Assembly (NCBI GenBank): GCA_050746185.1
Contig: JBOGLA010000037.1
Span: 62,001-126,000, forward strand
Direction of reading: 5' to 3'
Origin: PALSA-188 sp050746185
GTDB lineage: Bacteria > Acidobacteriota > Terriglobia > Terriglobales > Acidobacteriaceae
DNA length: 64,000 nucleotides
In this document: positions 17,353-25,068 of the stretch, piece by piece
How the letters are laid out: the number at the start of each line of letters is the position of its first letter
Position numbering within the stretch: the first letter of the stretch is position 1
Position numbers and translations under genes: made by a program
The notes under the pieces: generated by a model
Databases searched by the model: none
Seen by the model: the letters and a program-made list of their open reading frames with translations, nothing else
What the model was told of the DNA's origin: nothing

Positions 17353-18307
17353 TATTTTCGGGAGCCGTATTCAATAGTCCAGCTTCGCCCCCTGCGCCAA
17401 AATCCTTCGGAGCAACCGATTTGTCTAAACCTTCAGCTTGCAGCCGAGGGAGGTCAAGGCCGAGTAACTTTTCATAAACAGAAGGGCTCGCCTTGCGGAT
17501 CATCCAAAGAACGCTCGGTCGAATATTCAGGAACGCAGGCAAAGCCAACACTGTTGCCCCCCGCATGACTTTGTAGTTGTTCAGCCCGCTGTTGGCGGAG
17601 AGCATGCTGTCATAAATTAGCCTAATCTGTGGGTGATCGCGAGCGCCTGAGCGGTAGCAATGAAGCAAAAGATCGGGAGCACCCAGTCTGAGAGCTCTAT
17701 CAGAGGTGACGAGCGTCTTCAAGATCAAAGTGTTTCCAACCAGGCAGGCAACCTCAAAAGCGATAAACTCCTGACCCACACATGCGCAAAGGACGATCAC
17801 CTCAGGAAACTGAAACAAGGCGTGTGCCCACCGGCCGAATTTCTCTCTCTCCCTCCGGCTTGTGTTGAATCTGTACCTGGTACGTTTATAGAAAGAAAGG
17901 TAAACCGGGTAGGCTAGTTTGGAAAATTCTTCTTCATCAGCCGCGCAAGATAGAGTAATGGAATTCTGGAACGCCTTCTTGAGGCTTCGCCGCGCCATCC
18001 GGTGCAATTTCTCAGAGTCATAATTCTGGGGCTTTTCGTACACAACAGGATTCAAGTGGGAGTTCGAGGACTGTCCGTCTTCTACCGCGCTCTGAAAAAC
18101 AGCTATCCGACCGAGTCCTTTTTTAACCGCCTCGACATCGTACTTTTTGAAAGGCAATAGCGGGCGAAATAAAAATGGCCGCACCTGCTGCCACCAGATT
18201 CCCCCAATTCGAGCGACCTTGACGCCGGTTGCTGCTTCAAAGCCAGCGTATCTATCCACGCTCATGGATGGCCAGGAAGATAACGGCGGGAGTTCGGTGA
18301 GGCTCAT
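17342..18307 (-). CDS. GNAT-fold/FemAB-like protein of the EPS cluster
   Basis: 321 residues, not matched to a named family with certainty. The middle (FSKLAYPVYLSFYKRTRYRF, then FPEVIVLCACVGQEFIAFEVACLVGNTLILKTLVTSD) has the pattern of a FemAB/GNAT acyltransferase: a substrate-binding helix pair followed by beta strands that report cofactor binding. A later segment APDLLLHCYRSGARDHPQI resembles the GNAT C-terminal helix. The downstream neighbour on the same strand is another FemAB-like gene. A role in attaching an acyl or aminoacyl group to EPS sugars is possible. Its 3' end overlaps the convergent regulator gene by 11 bases. Confidence 0.5.
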   Translation of the reverse strand: MSLTELPPLSSWPSMSVDRYAGFEAATGVKVARIGGIWWQQVRPFLFRPLLPFKKYDVEAVKKGLGRIAVFQSAVEDGQSSNSHLNPVVYEKPQNYDSEKLHRMARRSLKKAFQNSITLSCAADEEEFSKLAYPVYLSFYKRTRYRFNTSRREREKFGRWAHALFQFPEVIVLCACVGQEFIAFEVACLVGNTLILKTLVTSDRALRLGAPDLLLHCYRSGARDHPQIRLIYDSMLSANSGLNNYKVMRGATVLALPAFLNIRPSVLWMIRKASPSVYEKLLGLDLPRLQAEGLDKSVAPKDFGAGGEAGLLNTAPENIKN

Positions 18308-18393
18308 CGCTCATCCATTTGAAAAGGCTAAGGTGCAAGTGCATCGCGACAAGGAGTGTGCGTATTTTAGCGGAATGCCATCGCGAACTTACT

Positions 18394-19569
18394 TCAGTCA
18401 ACCGGACGCCTAGTCTCACTGGCCGTACGCCGCACCTCGTTGACAATCTGATAACGTTCACGCGCACGGGCGAGTTTCCCGTGGAATACCACGTGACAGG
18501 CTGACCGGATTGCCGGGTTCGGAAGAAACACTCGCGCCTCGGGAAGCAAGACTGCTCTTCCGCCGAATCTCATATTAAACATATGTCGGCTGATCCCTGG
18601 TTTCGGCGACGGCGGCTCGCCCTTGCCTAACCGAATCGCAACTTCGACATCAAAAGCAGCAAAATCCGCAATCTGATAACCTCGGTAATTCGCCCATTCC
18701 AATGTCTCGTAGGTAAGTAAATCATTCGCAAATAGCTTCCTATCCAACGAAGTCCAGCCCTTTTTCCAAACCGAAACCGTTTGACCAAAACAAATACAGA
18801 GCAGACCGGCTACAATTTGTCCTTGGTGCTCCGCGAAAGTAAGCCGGATGGCTCCGCTTGGACTCGCGGCATCCCAAAGTGCCAACAGGGTTTTCCTATC
18901 TGGAGGATTCGGTTTAACGCCCTGTCGCCGACACGTGGAAACCATGAGGTCGAAAAAGGCGCCGACCTCCTCTCGCGTGCCGTCACGTATCCTCACGTTT
19001 CGCAGTCTGGCTTGCCGGAGCTGATAGCGCGAAGTCTTGTTCATCCGCCCTTCGACCATTGCAAAGTCGCCTCCCACATCATTGACCCATGTCGCCTCGT
19101 TGACGCCGGTTAGCACATTCAAGATGAAACCTTGAGCAACCAGGCTGGCCGGCATCTGCTCACAAAGGTCGGGCGGTTGGACAACTAGCGCCCATAGCCA
19201 TTCCTTTCTCGCAACCACCTGTAACATCTCCGCTACATATTGCGCAGGCAAGGCACCAGGGAGGACTACAGGTCCTTTACTTACATAGCCTATTTTTCCC
19301 CACCATGATGATCGTTCTAGCAATTGGAAGCCGCCTACAATTGCTTCGTCCATAGTGAAGATCACACGTACCGGTTTCCATCCTTCCGAGACTTTGGCTC
19401 GCGCCCAGATCGAGGACTGCTGAAATTGGCCTAAAGGTGTCAGCCTCAAAAACTCGTCCCAACAAGAATTTTCGATATCTGTTGATTTCCACGCGGCAAT
19501 CTCCCCTCGTTGAGATTCCCATTGACCAATCTTCTTATAGTTGCGCGAAGAGGCAAGCATCATCTGCAT
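18394..19569 (-). CDS. FemAB/FemX-like acyltransferase
   Basis: 391 residues. It shows the double-GNAT architecture of FemAB proteins: an N-terminal LTPLGQFQQSSIWARAKVSEGWKP and a first strand set (RVIFTMDEAIVGGFQLLER), a basic KTSRYQLRQARLRNVRIRDGT helix, and a second half with PSGAIRLTFAEHQGQIVAGLLCICFGQTVSVWKKG and a YETLEWANYRGYQIADF segment. FemX relatives add amino acids to lipid-linked precursors; homologues in exosortase/EPS loci have unknown substrates. Here the setting argues for EPS or glycan modification. The stop of the small upstream frame overlaps its start (ATGCAGATGA), suggesting coupling. Confidence 0.72.
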   Translation of the reverse strand: MQMMLASSRNYKKIGQWESQRGEIAAWKSTDIENSCWDEFLRLTPLGQFQQSSIWARAKVSEGWKPVRVIFTMDEAIVGGFQLLERSSWWGKIGYVSKGPVVLPGALPAQYVAEMLQVVARKEWLWALVVQPPDLCEQMPASLVAQGFILNVLTGVNEATWVNDVGGDFAMVEGRMNKTSRYQLRQARLRNVRIRDGTREEVGAFFDLMVSTCRRQGVKPNPPDRKTLLALWDAASPSGAIRLTFAEHQGQIVAGLLCICFGQTVSVWKKGWTSLDRKLFANDLLTYETLEWANYRGYQIADFAAFDVEVAIRLGKGEPPSPKPGISRHMFNMRFGGRAVLLPEARVFLPNPAIRSACHVVFHGKLARARERYQIVNEVRRTASETRRPVD

Positions 19570-19814
19570 GCTCCTGGCCCTCCCACAAACGATCGTTGAG
19601 GGCCGATTTGGCGCTTACGACCTGTCATCCTTCGGTTGACAGGCTCGAATTCGGGTGGTCCTGTTGGTCCCAATAAATCTGCCACGCGGAACCAACGACA
19701 TTCGCCGACAAGATATTCACGCCGGTTGCCGGGAAACGAGACGAAATAGAAGTGGGCCCTCTCTGTGAATATCTGAGTGCGTACTATCCGCAAGGATTTT
19801 ATTGAACTCTTCAA
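19560..19814 (-). CDS. Small unknown ORF, possibly decayed
   Basis: 84 residues of unrecognised sequence (FTERAHFYFVSFPGNRREYLVGE in the middle), with no signal peptide or known motif. It fills the gap between an aminotransferase and a FemAB-like gene and overlaps the latter by 10 bases. In the adjacent frame, the sequence before it also looks coding (GFDHHASVVEEDFSRCLEEFNKI), so the pair may be a frameshifted remnant of one longer gene spanning about 19560-19930. Evidence is weak. Confidence 0.3.
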   Translation of the reverse strand: MKSSIKSLRIVRTQIFTERAHFYFVSFPGNRREYLVGECRWFRVADLLGPTGPPEFEPVNRRMTGRKRQIGPQRSFVGGPGACR

Positions 19815-19882
19815 GACACCGTGAGAAGTCCTCTTCGACTACCGACGCGTGGTGGTCGAAACCCATGACTTCGATCACGAGA

Positions 19883-21055
19883 TCACCCCCGCCGGACTGG
19901 CTGCGTGCCGGCGAGCGCTGAAGATTCCGGGTCAAAATTGGCGGAAGAAGCGGAAGCCAAAAATTCCCGAAGGCACTCAACCACAAACTCAGCTTGCGGC
20001 GCGGTGAGTTCCGGATGAATCGGAAGCGCCAAGGTCTCGTTCGCCGCGCGCTCGCTTTCCGGGAAATCGCCCGTTGAATATCCGAGATAAGCAAAGCACT
20101 CCTGCAGATGCAGCGGCACAGGGTAATACACCTCAGTGCCAATCCCATGCTTCTTGAGAGAAGCCTGTAATTCATCGCGGGCAGCGATCCGGATTACATA
20201 TTGGTTAAAGATATGACGATCCGTCACCACTGCCGGGATCCCAATCCGCAGGACGCCGCTGCCTAGCAGCGAATTGTACCTCTCGGCATTGCGCTGGCGG
20301 GCCAGGGTCCAGTCATCGAGGTGCGGCAATTTGGCGGAAACAATCGCCGCCTGAATGGCGTCAAGGCGGAAATTTCCTCCCACAACTTTGTGATAATACT
20401 TTGGTTTTGATCCGTGACTCCGAAGGCACCTCAGCTTTTCTGCGCGCTTGTCATCATTGGTGACCACCATTCCGCCGTCGCCGGCGCCGCCAAGGTTCTT
20501 CGATGGGAAAAACGAAAAACATCCATAGTGGCCGATGGACCCGGCGCGCCGCCCGCTGTCTTCGGCGCCGATTGCCTGGGCCGCGTCTTCAATCACCACC
20601 AAGCCATGCTGATCTGCCAGGCGCATGACCGCATCCATATCGGCCATCTGTCCGTAAAGATGGACGGGGATAATCGCGCGCGTTCTCCCCGTGATTTTCG
20701 ACGCGATCTTCCGCGTGTCGAGATTGTAGGTTTCTGGTTCGATATCCACGAAGACCGGTACCGCGCCCAGCCTGGCGATGGCACCTGCGGTGGCAAAAAA
20801 CGTGTATGGAGTGGTGATGACTTCATCACCCGGGCCGATGTTTTCAGCCATCAGGCAGGCTAGCAGGGCGTCGCTTCCCGAGGAGACTCCGACACCATGG
20901 GAACAGTTCGAATACGCTGCGACGGCCTTCTCACACTCTTCTACTTTCGGCCCCAAGATGAAATGCTGCGACTCAAGCACCTCCGCGATTGCCGCGTCAA
21001 CTTCGGCCTTGATGGTTGCGTACTGTGCCTTAAGATCGAGCAACGGAACATTCAT
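19883..21055 (-). CDS. DegT/DnrJ/EryC1/StrS sugar aminotransferase (second copy)
   Basis: 390 residues, PLP-dependent. VGVSSGSDALLA, VIEDAAQAIGA (PLP Asp near 157) and CFSFFPSKNLGGAGDGG (Schiff-base Lys near 186) are all present. The sequence is homologous to, but clearly distinct from, the copy at 4262-5494, so it is not a recent duplicate; the two may act on different keto-sugars or serve the same 3-amino step in two sugar pathways. It follows the nucleotide-sugar dehydrogenase gene by 19 bases, so the pair forms an operon making an amino-uronic acid or similar. ATG at 21055. Confidence 0.9.
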   Translation of the reverse strand: MNVPLLDLKAQYATIKAEVDAAIAEVLESQHFILGPKVEECEKAVAAYSNCSHGVGVSSGSDALLACLMAENIGPGDEVITTPYTFFATAGAIARLGAVPVFVDIEPETYNLDTRKIASKITGRTRAIIPVHLYGQMADMDAVMRLADQHGLVVIEDAAQAIGAEDSGRRAGSIGHYGCFSFFPSKNLGGAGDGGMVVTNDDKRAEKLRCLRSHGSKPKYYHKVVGGNFRLDAIQAAIVSAKLPHLDDWTLARQRNAERYNSLLGSGVLRIGIPAVVTDRHIFNQYVIRIAARDELQASLKKHGIGTEVYYPVPLHLQECFAYLGYSTGDFPESERAANETLALPIHPELTAPQAEFVVECLREFLASASSANFDPESSALAGTQPVRRG

Positions 21056-21074
21056 AGTTCGCTTCCTCGTTCAA

Positions 21075-22499
21075 TTAGGCAATAACCTCGCGAATACCCT
21101 TGTTGGACTGCGGCGACGGGGTCTCTCTTTTCGGGCCGTCGGGCGATCTTTGAGTCTCCGTCGGCCTGCCGATACTTGTGTAGCGGAAGCCGTGACGTTC
21201 GAGATCGCCTGGTTCGAACATGTTCCTTCCGTCAATCACAACTGGTTGTTCTACCATCTGACGCAGCCGGCTCCAATCGGCTTTCCGAAATTCATCCCAT
21301 TCAGTAACGATTAAAATCGCGTCGGAGTTCTGCGCCGCCGAATAGGGGTCAGCCGCGTAAGTGATGTCTGGCAGAATTAGCTTGGCCTTCTCCATCGCTT
21401 GTGGATCGTAAGCAGCAATGGCAGCCCCCTCCTCCAGCAACAACTTAATCAGTGCGATAGATGGAGCGAACCGAATGTCATCGGTATTGGGCTTGAATGC
21501 CAGACCCCATACGGCGATTCTCTTGCCGCGCAGCACCCACAGCTCCTTGCGAACCTTTTCAATAAATTCGACGATCCGCCGCTGGTTGATCTTTTCCACT
21601 TCTTTCAGTAAAGAAAAGTCACAGCCTGACTTCTCGGCAATTCTGATGAAGGCCTGAACATCCTTCGGAAAACAGAACCCTCCAAAGCCGATGCCCGGCT
21701 GTAAAAACGCGGGCCCGATTCGCGGGTCCAGTCCCATCCCTTCCGCGACTTTGGTCACGTCCGCACCGACCGCCTCGCAAAGGTTCGCCACCATGTTGAT
21801 GAAAGAAATCTTCATCGCCAAAAAAGAGTTGGACGCATGTTTAATAAGCTCGGCCGAACCGGTGTCGGTCATCAGAAATACCGGTGGCTTAAGCTCTGGG
21901 CAGCTGGAGTGCAAGGGACATGCGAATTTCTGTTCAACGATTGGAGCGTATATCTGTTGCAGCAGTTGCGCCGCGCGGGACGATTCAACTCCAACCACGA
22001 TCCGGTCGGGATGGAGGAAATCCTCGACCGCCGATCCTTCCCGTAAAAATTCAGGATTGGAAGCGACATCACAATCCAGGCCATTTGTGCTGTACATCGA
22101 AAGCTGCTTGCGTAGCTGGGATCCGGTTTGTACCGGCACGGTACTTTTTTCTATGACTAAACGATAGCCGGATGCACGCTTCGCAATGGCTCGCGCGACG
22201 CCTTCGATGGCGCACAAGTCCGCATCCCCGTTAGCCAAAGGAGGCGTCCCCACGCAGATGAAGATCGCCTGACCCCAATCAATCGCTTCCTCGGTCGAAC
22301 CGAAAAACAGGCGGTCAGACCTTCGCGCATGGGCAACGATCTCTTCCAAATGAGGCTCGAAAATCGGCATCACCCCACGGTTGAGCTTATCCAGCTTGTG
22401 TAAGTCGCTTTCACTGCAAAAGACTTCGTGCCCGATTTGGGCCAGGCACGCGGCCGTCGTGAGTCCAACATAACCGGCGCCGATTACCGATATTTTCAT
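21075..22499 (-). CDS. UDP-glucose/UDP-GlcNAc 6-dehydrogenase family protein
   Basis: 474 residues. The Rossmann motif GAGYVG is at residues 7-12, catalytic GFGGFCFPKD gives Cys near 276, and KHASNSFLAMKISFIN and WGLAFKPNTDD are family signatures. It oxidises a UDP-hexose to the uronic acid with two NAD+. Specificity cannot be told, but with the aminotransferase next door and the Wbp-like module in the cluster, UDP-GlcNAc (WbpA-type) or UDP-Glc are both possible. An extra loop of about 15 residues (FACPLHSSCPEL, with two Cys) interrupts the usual LIY-AP...TD region. The C-terminal 30 residues are Pro/Lys-rich and unconserved. A fragment of a homologous gene survives at 4172-4260. Confidence 0.9.
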   Translation of the reverse strand: MKISVIGAGYVGLTTAACLAQIGHEVFCSESDLHKLDKLNRGVMPIFEPHLEEIVAHARRSDRLFFGSTEEAIDWGQAIFICVGTPPLANGDADLCAIEGVARAIAKRASGYRLVIEKSTVPVQTGSQLRKQLSMYSTNGLDCDVASNPEFLREGSAVEDFLHPDRIVVGVESSRAAQLLQQIYAPIVEQKFACPLHSSCPELKPPVFLMTDTGSAELIKHASNSFLAMKISFINMVANLCEAVGADVTKVAEGMGLDPRIGPAFLQPGIGFGGFCFPKDVQAFIRIAEKSGCDFSLLKEVEKINQRRIVEFIEKVRKELWVLRGKRIAVWGLAFKPNTDDIRFAPSIALIKLLLEEGAAIAAYDPQAMEKAKLILPDITYAADPYSAAQNSDAILIVTEWDEFRKADWSRLRQMVEQPVVIDGRNMFEPGDLERHGFRYTSIGRPTETQRSPDGPKRETPSPQSNKGIREVIA

Positions 22500-22548
22500 T
22501 TCTTATCCTTGGACCGGAGAGACCATTGGTTCAGAGGCCGACGCACTG

Positions 22549-22653
22549 TTAAACGGCCTGTTCTTGCGCCGCTACGCTCACCGCTTGCGTGGAGCGGCGG
22601 ACGCCCAGTTCCTCGATAATACTTGCCACCACGCGAACTCGTTCCTGTCTCAT
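22549..22653 (-). pseudogene. C-terminal remnant of a DegT aminotransferase
   Basis: Thirty-four codons end in VRVVASIIEELGVRRST and AAQEQAV then a stop, nearly identical to the last residues of the aminotransferase at 4262-5494. Everything upstream of it is missing, so this is a truncated gene tail lying 50 bases in front of the intact dehydrogenase gene. It reveals an ancestral DegT-dehydrogenase gene order shared with the 4.2 kb locus. Confidence 0.85.
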
Positions 22654-22764
22654 TTTAATCGTCGTTAAGTTAAGTCATTGTACCGTAGCGCGCTAACCGA
22701 CCGGTAAACCAACCGGAGACAGACCGAGCGAACCCGGCGGCGGTTGGCGATTAGCCGGCCCGCT

Positions 22765-23670
22765 TTAACGATGCTTGATGAAATCGCCGGTTTGCAATTC
22801 AGCCATCGCCTGCCGTAACTGCTCCTGCGTGTTCATCACAATCGGACCGTACCACGCAACCGGCTCTTCGATCGGTTTCCCGGAAACCAGCAAGAACCGG
22901 ATTCCCTCGTCGCCGGCCTGTACGGTGATTTCGTCGCCACGATCGAAAAGCACCAGCGAGTGATTGCTGACGTCATAAATCGGCGGCGCCTCTGGCTTCG
23001 CAACCTGCTCGGTAAGAACCGCCCTAGGCTCCGAAGAGTCGCGGAACGTACCCGATCCTGCAAATACGTAGGCAAAGGCGTTGCGCGTAGTCTCGACTTT
23101 GAGGTGCTTCCGTTGACCCGGAGCAACGGAAATATCGAGGTAATTGGGATCGGCGGCCACGCCTTCCACCGGCCCTCTCTTACCCCAGAATTCGCCGCTA
23201 ATGACGCGGACCCGGGTTCCGTCATCGTCGGTGACTTCGGGGATGGCGACGGCCGGAATGTCCTGATAGCGAGGGTCGGTCATCTTCAGCGCTGAGGGCA
23301 GGTTCGCCCACAGCTGGAACCCGTGCATGCGCCCCTGCTTGTCGCCTTTCGGCATCTCCTGGTGCAGGATGCCGCTGCCCGCCGTCATCCATTGCACGTC
23401 TCCGGCGGCCATTTTCCCTTTGTTGCCCAAACTGTCGCCATGCTCAACCGATCCGGCGAGAACGTATGTAATCGTTTCAATCCCGCGGTGCGGGTGCCAG
23501 GGGAATCCCGCCAGATAGTCGCCCGGGTTGTCGTTGCGGAAATCGTCGAGCAGAAGAAAGGGATCGAAATCCTTGGTCTTGCCGAAGCCGAAAGCGCGCT
23601 GCAACTTGACTCCTGCGCCCTCAATAGTGGGTTTAGGCTGGATGATCTGCCTTACTGGGCGTAATGACAT
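22765..23670 (-). CDS. Pirin family protein
   Basis: 301 residues with the bicupin layout of pirins. Metal-binding residues are visible in FPWHPHRGIETITYVLAGSVEHGDS and GSGILHQEMP (the four His/Glu ligands), and the C-terminal cupin follows (APGQRKHLKV, YVFAGSG). Family members are Fe(II) quercetinases or redox-responsive proteins in the cytoplasm. It is the last gene of a three-gene cluster after yceI and marR, 56 bases behind yceI, so it is likely controlled by the MarR protein. ATG 23670. Confidence 0.93.
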   Translation of the reverse strand: MSLRPVRQIIQPKPTIEGAGVKLQRAFGFGKTKDFDPFLLLDDFRNDNPGDYLAGFPWHPHRGIETITYVLAGSVEHGDSLGNKGKMAAGDVQWMTAGSGILHQEMPKGDKQGRMHGFQLWANLPSALKMTDPRYQDIPAVAIPEVTDDDGTRVRVISGEFWGKRGPVEGVAADPNYLDISVAPGQRKHLKVETTRNAFAYVFAGSGTFRDSSEPRAVLTEQVAKPEAPPIYDVSNHSLVLFDRGDEITVQAGDEGIRFLLVSGKPIEEPVAWYGPIVMNTQEQLRQAMAELQTGDFIKHR

Positions 23671-23726
23671 AACTTCTTCTCTTTTCCCGCCGCGCGGCGG
23701 TTTCGCTGTGCCGGGCGGCGAATGGT

Positions 23727-24284
23727 TTAGGCTTTTATGAACTCGACATCCAGGGTGATGTTTATCTCGTCACCAACAAGAATGCCGCCAGTCTCAAGCG
23801 CCGCATTCCAGGTCAGGCCGAAGTCCTTGCGGTTGATCTTTGTGGTTGCCGAAACCGCAACTCTAGTGTTGCCCCAGGGATCTTTCGCAGGCGGCGTAGG
23901 ACCTTCAACGTCAAAAACCACTCTGCGCGTGACGCCGCGAATGGTCAAGTCTCCCTCGACGGCCAGTTCTCCGTCCCGTACAAGAGTGATACGGGTGGAT
24001 TTGAAGGACAGCGTTGGGAATTTCTCGACGTGGAAAAAGTCCTCGCTCTTAAGGTGCGTATCGCGCTGGGCATCTCGCGTTTCGATCGAAGACGCTTCGA
24101 TCACGGCCTGGGCATGAGATTTCGTCAAGTCGGATTCGTCCAAGGTCAGGGTCCCCGAGACTTTGGCGAACTGCCCCTTCACATTCGAGATCATCATGTG
24201 CCTGACCTTGAACTCCGCGACAGAGTGGGCTGGGTCAATGTTCCAGGTTGTGGTGGATATTTTCGGTGCGGCTAGTGTGCTCAT
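23727..24284 (-). CDS. YceI family protein
   Basis: 185 residues, starting TTWNIDPAHSVAEFKVRHMMISNVKGQF, the classic YceI opening, with TIRGVTRRVVFDVEGP and FGLTWNAALETGGILVGDEI. YceI proteins form a lipocalin-like barrel that binds long isoprenoid or acyl chains and respond to stress. No signal peptide is present, so this is a cytoplasmic form, unlike E. coli YceI. The gene lies between marR and pirin in one orientation with short gaps. Confidence 0.95.
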   Translation of the reverse strand: MSTLAAPKISTTTWNIDPAHSVAEFKVRHMMISNVKGQFAKVSGTLTLDESDLTKSHAQAVIEASSIETRDAQRDTHLKSEDFFHVEKFPTLSFKSTRITLVRDGELAVEGDLTIRGVTRRVVFDVEGPTPPAKDPWGNTRVAVSATTKINRKDFGLTWNAALETGGILVGDEINITLDVEFIKA

Positions 24285-24319
24285 AGTGTTTCTCCTTTTC
24301 AGTTGCTTAGATGCGTTAG

Positions 24320-24332
24320 AACGATAATCGTT
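24320..24332. promoter_or_regulatory. Inverted repeat, candidate MarR operator
   Basis: AACGAT-A-ATCGTT is a perfect inverted repeat with a one-base centre in the gap between marR and yceI, 36 bases upstream of the yceI start. A related CGTT-AC-AACG element lies upstream of marR near 24844-24853. Dimeric MarR proteins bind such sites; this is inference. Confidence 0.45.
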
Positions 24333-24359
24333 TCAACATATATTGCTGCCAAAAACAAA

Positions 24360-24824
24360 TCAACTCAATCGAGCGCGGGCATCTTCGAGCAGTTCTGCGA
24401 GTTCCCGAAGCCGATCCTTCCTCAGGTGCCCCAGTTGCCGGCGATGAGCTTCCTGAACCGGTTCATCGAGTCGGGCCAGCAACTTAAGTCCCTCGGGCGT
24501 GATCCGCGCCATCACCATTCGCCTGTCCTTGGTTTCCCGGCAGCGTGAAATAAGGCCGCGCTTTTCGAGGCGGTCGAGCAGCCGGGTAATATCAGGATCG
24601 CGAGTAATCATCCGGCTGGCAATCTCGCCACATGGAAGACCTTCCGGCGTCCCCCGCAGAATGCGCAGCACATTGTATTGGGTCGCCGACAGGTCTTCTG
24701 TCTTGAGAACCTGACCGGGACCACGGGAGAGCAAGTCACAGGTCCGCGCCAGGTCGAGGAAAGCAACCTCCTCGGCACATACTGGCCGGCGGGACTTGCC
24801 TCTCGATTGGAGCCGGTCTTTCAT
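24360..24824 (-). CDS. MarR family transcriptional regulator
   Basis: 154 residues. The winged-helix core is evident: SATQYNVLRILRGTPEGLPCGEIASRMITRDPDITRLLDRLEKRGLISRCRETKDRRMVMARITPEG, i.e. recognition helix then wing with the DRR motif. It should act as a dimeric repressor of its own gene and the yceI-pirin genes downstream, released by oxidative or phenolic stress. A Cys at the N-terminus (SRRPVCAEE) could sense redox. ATG 24824. Confidence 0.93.
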   Translation of the reverse strand: MKDRLQSRGKSRRPVCAEEVAFLDLARTCDLLSRGPGQVLKTEDLSATQYNVLRILRGTPEGLPCGEIASRMITRDPDITRLLDRLEKRGLISRCRETKDRRMVMARITPEGLKLLARLDEPVQEAHRRQLGHLRKDRLRELAELLEDARARLS

Positions 24825-25068
24825 CGGTGAGGTTAATTATGTTCGTTACAACGACTATTGTCAACACGCAGTCTTTGGGCATCCGCCAGCACCTTGCCGA
24901 TTGTAAAACCATCAGCTTCGTTTCGCGATTTATGGGGCTATCAGCATAGTTATATTTAACCGTGGCTCCGGATCGGGTGAAACACTTACTTCAGATACAG
25001 CAACGGCCAAAAAGCGAAGCAACCACAGACACAAACGATGGATTCAAATGCGCGAGGTTCTAATTGCA

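Noticed and set aside
25048..25068. Upstream ATG for the propeller gene
   Set aside because: Starts a 7-codon extension before a better signal peptide start at 25069; kept as alternative only.
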